Below, piece after piece: positions 6,954 through 10,207 of a stretch of DNA of 10,207 nt. How positions within the stretch are numbered: position 1 is the first letter of the stretch; the number at the start of each line of letters is the position of its first letter. A program made the position numbers and the translations under genes. The notes beneath the pieces were generated by a model. It was not told the DNA's origin and did no database searches. It was given only the letters and a program-made list of their open reading frames with translations. The DNA comes from a bacterium (lineage in GTDB: Bacteria; JAJVIF01; JAGGVT01). The stretch covers positions 1 to 10,207 of the forward strand of contig JAGGVT010000197.1 of the NCBI GenBank assembly GCA_021157815.1. Reading direction: 5' to 3'.

Positions 6954-7676
6954 TTACTTGTAATTAATGTCAAGGTCAAAAGTGTAATCAAGATATTCGC
7001 TGGTTCCCTCGTAGTGCGCCGGTTCGAATCGTGATTTTTCAACTCGAGCAATTGTAATATTATCAAGATCCTTGTTGCTGCTCGATTTAATAACCCTAAT
7101 CCGCCCGACCGGGTCGCCGTCCTTGTTTACTTTCAAGCGAATAGTCAGGTTCCACTCCCTGTCCCGCAATTCACGGGGCAAGTTCCTCACGGTGAATTCC
7201 TTGTGAATATTCGGCGGAACAATTACGCGTTTTTCGATTTGCGGTTTATTATCTTCCGGAATAGCGATTTCATCGGCAAAAAGAAAACCGCTAGTTTCAT
7301 GCACGAAAGTATTGTCATGTATTTGCGATGACGTTAACTGTGATGGCTCAAAGGGCGGGATTGCAAATATGGTATCAGTTGATGAATCATCGGAATTGTC
7401 TTCAGCCGTCCCCGAATCAGTGTTTTCCTGAGTTTCAGGATTTGTATCCGTATCATCCGATGGCGTATCATCAATCGGAATAATCGCGGGGTTCGATGGG
7501 GTTTCAGGTTCAACAACAACCGGATTTGTTTTCACCTCTCCTGCGATGAAATTCTGTCCGGCTGGAGTTTGAAGTTGCTGAAAAGCAACAAATCCAATCG
7601 CGATATGGATGGCAATCGCGATGAAAATATACAGTATTAGAGGACGTTCTTGAATATGTTTTAGTTCAAGTTCCAA
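6954..7676 (-). CDS. TonB-like protein with a single N-terminal span and acidic linker
   Basis: The 240-residue product has one N-terminal hydrophobic helix (about 12-33), a low-complexity linker, and a C-terminal domain (about 174-240) of TonB C-terminal type: WNLTIRLKVNKDGDPVGRI, then SSSNKDLDNITIARVEKSRFEPA, ending in a beta-strand. TonB carries inner-membrane proton-motive energy to outer-membrane receptors. The linker is unusual: residues 51-100 hold 14 Asp/Glu and no Lys/Arg, where classical TonB has a Pro/Lys-rich rod. No exbB, exbD or receptor is in the window, so a periplasmic structural role is equally open. The start is TTG at 7676, with AGAGGA 11 bases upstream; an in-frame ATT two codons earlier is nearer the usual spacing, so the exact start is uncertain. 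It lies 51 bases after one gene and 50 before tatA. Confidence 0.75.
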   Translation of the reverse strand: MELELKHIQERPLILYIFIAIAIHIAIGFVAFQQLQTPAGQNFIAGEVKTNPVVVEPETPSNPAIIPIDDTPSDDTDTNPETQENTDSGTAEDNSDDSSTDTIFAIPPFEPSQLTSSQIHDNTFVHETSGFLFADEIAIPEDNKPQIEKRVIVPPNIHKEFTVRNLPRELRDREWNLTIRLKVNKDGDPVGRIRVIKSSSNKDLDNITIARVEKSRFEPAHYEGTSEYLDYTFDLDINYK

Positions 7677-7727
7677 AACAATAAATATCCTCTGTCCTCA
7701 CAGGAAATACCTTTTATCTCCTGTCTT

Positions 7728-8060
7728 TCAGGTGATATCGCAAAAGGTAATCCTGAAATCATGGCCACAGTTTGTGCAGCGACGAGTGAATTGAACCTCA
7801 AAATCACTTGTCTTGAATTCCATGCCGCATACCGGACATTCGAAATGGTAGTAAGTAAAGCACTCGAGAAAAGTAACAAGGTAAAGGAATCCAACTACGA
7901 CAAGAACAGCGGCACTCATTCCGGTTATTACATATTGCCACACGAACACATTCATTAATGCAATTACTGTGACAAGACTCACAATTGCGAACTGGATCAT
8001 TCTCCAGATTCGGTTTCGCTTTCGAACGATTAATACCTCGTTCAGTGTATGACCGACCAT
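7728..8060 (-). CDS. Small two-span membrane protein with C-terminal zinc ribbon
   Basis: I do not recognise a named family. From ATG 8060 the protein is 110 residues: a short polar N-terminus, two hydrophobic segments (about 21-41 and 46-66), then a zinc ribbon with CPVC (75-78) and CTNC (95-98) and a short tail. The frame extends to an ATG at 8078, but that codon has its only purine-rich match directly abutting it, whereas 8060 has GGGAGG at a 5-base spacing; I take 8060. It is the first gene of the run leading through the TonB-like protein to tatA-tatC. The membrane plus Cys4 layout echoes the protein at 5245-5817. Coding is supported by length, ribosome-binding site and paired CxxC motifs; function is unknown. 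Confidence 0.7.
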   Translation of the reverse strand: MVGHTLNEVLIVRKRNRIWRMIQFAIVSLVTVIALMNVFVWQYVITGMSAAVLVVVGFLYLVTFLECFTYYHFECPVCGMEFKTSDFEVQFTRRCTNCGHDFRITFCDIT

Positions 8061-8065
8061 GAAAA

Positions 8066-8071
8066 CCTCCC
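8066..8071 (-). promoter_or_regulatory. Shine-Dalgarno GGGAGG fixing the start at 8060
   Basis: The minus strand reads GGGAGG, then 5 bases, then ATG (8058-8060). This is the strongest ribosome-binding site in the window and argues against the upstream ATG at 8078, which would place this sequence inside the coding region. Confidence 0.7.
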
Positions 8072-8167
8072 GGGACATTTCCTTAAGATTTAGTGTCGAT
8101 CGGAAATGAAATGATTAATATTCTATTTTTAAACGAAAAAACCATTGATGGAATTCCCGTTAATCCA

Positions 8168-8173
8168 ATTATA
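8168..8173 (-). promoter_or_regulatory. Candidate -10 box (TATAAT) in the AT-rich leader of the zinc-ribbon/tat unit
   Basis: A perfect minus-strand TATAAT lies 107 bases before the ATG at 8060, in an AT-rich stretch (about 8079-8264) with no open frame of note. No convincing -35 is present. If used, the leader would be about 100 bases. In such AT-rich DNA a chance match is quite possible. Confidence 0.25.
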
Positions 8174-8264
8174 TTTTAACATACTTGATGTGATTTATTC
8201 TAATAAATATAAGGATAACCAGTCGTCCATGAAAAACCATGTTTTAAGCTATTACGTTTTATAA

Positions 8265-8465
8265 AAAAATCTTTTCCTGGGAGCGCTGGTCTCTGACCGG
8301 CACCTTAACTGGTTAACTAAAATTTAAAAACGTGAATCATGCAAACATGGTTGATAAACTCAAAGCCTATCTTTTGGTATACTGTTTGTTAGATAAGCTC
8401 AATTGATTTCTATTAACCGAATAAAGGTGCCGGTCAGAGACCAGTGCTCCCAGGTTCAGATTTTT
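8265..8465. repeat. Inverted-repeat element with 42-base arms (MITE- or REP-pair-like)
   Basis: Arms 8265-8306 and 8424-8465 are complementary at 38 of 42 positions, and the inner 31 (8276-8306 with 8424-8454) at 30 of 31. Weaker complementarity (GGTTAA and AAAT blocks) continues inward for about 19 bases. Each arm is itself a small palindrome: GCTGGTC-TCT-GACCGGC at 8285-8301 and its partner at 8429-8445. The 117-base interior is AT-rich and has no gene. Two inverted palindromic units with an AT-rich middle match the plan of REP doublets (BIME/REPIN) or a small non-autonomous element. I saw no target-site duplication at either possible boundary and no transposase. It fills the centre of the gene-free interval 8079-8633. 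Confidence 0.85.
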
Positions 8466-8550
8466 ACCGATACTACAAATCACAGGGTTTTGAAAATGAG
8501 CAAAACAAAGGGAATTGTCTTCTGTAGATAATATAAATCGCACAGCGAAT

Positions 8551-8577
8551 AGATCCTTCGCTGCGCTCAGGATGACA
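8551..8577 (-). repeat. Dispersed hairpin repeat, TGTCATCCTGAGCGCAGCGAAGGATCT type
   Basis: On the minus strand this 27-base segment has the GTCATCCTGAGC...GAAGGATCT form that, from general familiarity, recurs in intergenic regions of very diverse bacteria. ATCCT and AGGAT pair at its ends, and CAGCGA (8543-8548) can pair with TCGCTG (8558-8563). GGATGACAT recurs 21 bases along at 8591-8599, a possible remnant of a second copy. It lies downstream of the oxidoreductase gene that ends at 8634 but lacks a T-tract, so I do not call it a terminator. Confidence 0.6.
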
Positions 8578-8633
8578 TTATGTTCAGGTCGGATGACATG
8601 GTTTGGATAACCAAAAAAGGTTCTTATCTGAAA

Positions 8634-10049
8634 CTAAGCATTCTCCACAAAATCTCTCATAGCCGCTGCGGCTTTTTTACCCGCGCCCATCGCACTGATA
8701 ATCGTCGCGCCGCCGGATACAATATCCCCGCCGGCGAAGACGCCTCTCATGGATGTCATCATGGTTTGCTCATTAACAACGATGGTTCCCCACTTGGTTG
8801 TTTCAATATCAGGATTGGCGTTCATCAGAAGTGGATTCGGTCCCTGCCCGATCGCGACAATAACAAAGTCAGTTTCATGGATGAATTCACTTCCCTCAAT
8901 CGGGTATGGACGCCTGCGTCCGCGCTCATCCGGCTCGCCGAGTTCCATCCTGATTAATTCCATCGCGCAAACTCGATTATCATTATCGAGGATATATCGC
9001 TTGGGAGAGACAAGGTTCATAAATGTAACGCCTTCTTCCTCCGCATGGACAACCTCTTCCGCGCGTGCTGGCATTTCAACCCGGCTGCGCCTGTACGCAA
9101 TTGTCACATTTTCCCTTCCAGCAAGGCGCTTGGATATTCGTGCTGAATCCATGGCGGTATTCCCGCCACCGATTACAGTAACTCTCTTCGCGGGGAGTAT
9201 CGGAGTGTCATATTCAGGGAATCGGTTGGCTCGCATCAGGTTAATTCGAGTAAGGAATTCATTGGATGAATAAATCCCAATTCCGTGTTCATTGGGAATA
9301 TTCAGGAAATAGGGGAGTCCTGCTCCCGTGCCAAGGAAAATGGCTTTGTTCCCCATTCCGATTATATCCTTCAGCGATAACGTGTTTCCAACAAGAACAT
9401 TGGTTTCGAAATTCACGCCCCAGTCTCTGATGACATCCAATTCAGCCTGTACAACAGCGTTAGGAAGCCTGAAATCCGGGATGCCGTAAATCATGACCCC
9501 GCCCAATGCATGAAGCGCCTCATAAACTGAAACCTGGTATCCCGCAAGAACCATTTCACCCGCGCACGTTATCGATGACGGCCCGCATCCGACAACAGCG
9601 ACTTTCGTGTCGCTCTTAACCATGTTCTCGCCTTTGGGATGCATATCGTGTTTTTTCAAATTCCAGTCAGCGAGAAATCGCTCGATACGGCCGATTGCGA
9701 CAGGCTCAAATTTCTTTCCGAGAACGCATGCTTTTTCACACTGATTTTCCTGCGGACAGACTCGTCCACAAACCGCCGGCAACGCGTTGTATTTTTTCAA
9801 TGAATTATAACCGCTTTCAAAATCGCCTTCAGCCGCGAACTTGATAAACTCGGGAATGTTTATTCCAACCGGGCAACCGGCAACACACGATGGCTTCTTG
9901 CATTGGAGACATCGCTGCGCCTCGACTAAAACCATTTCTTCATCGTAGCCAATCGCGACCTCATCGAAATTCGTGATTCGCTGTTCGGCAGGCTGCTCCG
10001 GCATGGGCATCTTTTCAGGTTTGGTCTTCGGTTTTTTCTTGTCAGTCAA
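8634..10049 (-). CDS. gltA: NADPH-dependent glutamate synthase, homotetrameric type, or NfnB-like subunit
   Basis: A 471-residue FeS flavoprotein of the GltD family. The N-terminal domain has two Cys sets for [4Fe-4S] clusters: C47, C50, C55, C59 and C94, C98, C104, C108. An FAD Rossmann site GCGPSS follows (154-159), then LGGVMIYGIPDFRLP (182-196), an NADPH Rossmann site VIGGGNTAMD (292-301), and the C-terminal FAD motif GVFAGGDIVSGGATI (436-450). The MPMPEQPAEQRITNFDEV opening and the length match the stand-alone GltA family, annotated as glutamate synthase in many anaerobes; the same family includes NfnB, the large subunit of ferredoxin-NADP transhydrogenase. No NfnA partner is visible, though it could lie past the right edge. 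The start is TTG at 10049: the frame has a stop upstream and GGAG lies 7 bases before it. It is probably its own unit. Confidence 0.88.
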   Translation of the reverse strand: MTDKKKPKTKPEKMPMPEQPAEQRITNFDEVAIGYDEEMVLVEAQRCLQCKKPSCVAGCPVGINIPEFIKFAAEGDFESGYNSLKKYNALPAVCGRVCPQENQCEKACVLGKKFEPVAIGRIERFLADWNLKKHDMHPKGENMVKSDTKVAVVGCGPSSITCAGEMVLAGYQVSVYEALHALGGVMIYGIPDFRLPNAVVQAELDVIRDWGVNFETNVLVGNTLSLKDIIGMGNKAIFLGTGAGLPYFLNIPNEHGIGIYSSNEFLTRINLMRANRFPEYDTPILPAKRVTVIGGGNTAMDSARISKRLAGRENVTIAYRRSRVEMPARAEEVVHAEEEGVTFMNLVSPKRYILDNDNRVCAMELIRMELGEPDERGRRRPYPIEGSEFIHETDFVIVAIGQGPNPLLMNANPDIETTKWGTIVVNEQTMMTSMRGVFAGGDIVSGGATIISAMGAGKKAAAAMRDFVENA

Positions 10050-10056
10050 TCTGGTG

Positions 10057-10060
10057 CTCC
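10057..10060 (-). promoter_or_regulatory. Shine-Dalgarno GGAG supporting the TTG start at 10049
   Basis: ACGGAG on the minus strand ends 7 bases before TTG. No ATG or GTG lies in this frame between the upstream in-frame TGA and the TTG, and the next in-frame ATG is codon 14 without comparable support. Confidence 0.65.
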
Positions 10061-10070
10061 GTAAATGTTC

Positions 10071-10098
10071 ATGGATTCCGGGTCAAGCCCGGAATGAC
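10071..10098. repeat. REP-like hairpin, ATTCCGGG-TCAAG-CCCGGAAT
   Basis: A perfect 8-bp stem (10075-10082 with 10088-10095) with a 5-base loop, flanked by the GGATTCC and GGAATGAC context typical of dispersed palindromes in many bacteria. It lies 25 bases upstream of the TTG start of the oxidoreductase gene and next to the 19-bp tandem array. In the minus-strand transcript it would sit in the leader; it could also be the relic of a read-through block from upstream. Confidence 0.7.
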
Positions 10099-10106
10099 AA
10101 AAACTT

Positions 10107-10207
10107 AATTAATCAGCTGAAACATAATTAATCAGCTGAAACATAATTAATCAGCTGAAACATAATTAATCAGCTGAAACATAATTAATCAGCTGAAACA
10201 TAATTAA
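10107..10207. repeat. Perfect 19-bp tandem array, at least 5 copies, running off the right edge
   Basis: The unit AATTAATCAGCTGAAACAT is repeated five times without a single change (10107-10201), and a sixth copy begins at 10202 and is cut by the window end. Each unit contains the 8-bp palindrome TCAGCTGA and, across each junction, the A/T-only stretch ATAATTAAT. Stop codons and a 19-base period rule out coding. Perfect identity implies recent expansion or ongoing homogenisation. It lies upstream of the oxidoreductase gene and could affect its promoter, which I could not locate. Confidence 0.95.

Noticed and set aside
6956-6980. TTGACA as -35 paired with the tatA TATAAT
   Set aside because: The spacing is 22 bases and the hexamer is formed by the last codons of the TonB-like gene.
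7661-7894. 77-codon minus-strand frame starting MDSFTLLLF
   Set aside because: It overlaps the small zinc-ribbon gene in another frame; the latter has paired CxxC motifs and a strong ribosome-binding site.
8061-8078. Longer start (ATG at 8078) for the small zinc-ribbon gene
   Set aside because: It would bury the GGGAGG sequence inside the coding region and has no properly spaced ribosome-binding site.
8749-9273. Plus-strand open frame of 174 codons
   Set aside because: It lies entirely antisense to the glutamate synthase-type gene, shows no recognisable motifs and mirrors that gene's codon pattern.
10107-10207. CRISPR array or replication iterons
   Set aside because: Identical 19-base units without spacers exclude CRISPR. 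Iterons would need a Rep or DnaA context, which is not in view, so this is kept only as a possibility to check.

Overview
The window reads as chromosomal DNA of a Gram-negative-type bacterium. Every gene I can support lies on the minus strand. Evidence for a diderm cell is a TonB-like protein and a TatA/TatC pair. Evidence for meso-diaminopimelate cell wall and lysine synthesis is dapF beside dapL. The DapL (LL-diaminopimelate aminotransferase) route and a homotetrameric-type glutamate synthase / NfnB-type flavoprotein are common in anaerobes and little-studied phyla, but I cannot name the phylum from this sequence. Base composition is moderate and AT-leaning, with very AT-rich gaps. There is no rRNA, tRNA, CRISPR array, transposase or phage gene.

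Layout, in the direction of transcription (right to left). (1) The right edge holds a perfect 19-bp tandem array and a REP-like hairpin, followed by a glutamate synthase-type FeS/FAD/NADPH oxidoreductase that starts at TTG. (2) A gap of about 570 bases carries a 42-base-arm inverted-repeat element and a common dispersed hairpin repeat. (3) A five-gene unit follows: small zinc-ribbon membrane protein, TonB-like protein, tatA, tatC, second zinc-ribbon membrane protein. (4) A gene-free stretch of about 380 bases holds a nested inverted repeat and an array of about 18 copies of an 8-base unit, which runs to within 6 bases of the likely miaA -10 box. (5) miaA-dapF-dapL are tightly packed (gaps of 3 and 12 bases). 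(6) Two overlapping family 2 glycosyltransferase genes follow a 91-base gap that holds a TATAAT box and a perfect 19-bp palindrome; the second gene runs off the left edge.

How the genes work together: DapL makes LL-diaminopimelate in one step and DapF converts it to the meso form for peptidoglycan and lysine. MiaA modifies tRNA A37. The two glycosyltransferases look like a lipid-linked sugar donor synthase and a transferase for a surface glycan. TatA/TatC export folded proteins, and their neighbours are membrane proteins of unknown or TonB-like role. Most of the window is housekeeping. The unusual material is the variety of intergenic repeats, placed only at transcription-unit boundaries, and the uncharacterised zinc-ribbon membrane proteins that bracket the Tat locus. 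I do not see a clearly new defence or mobile system.
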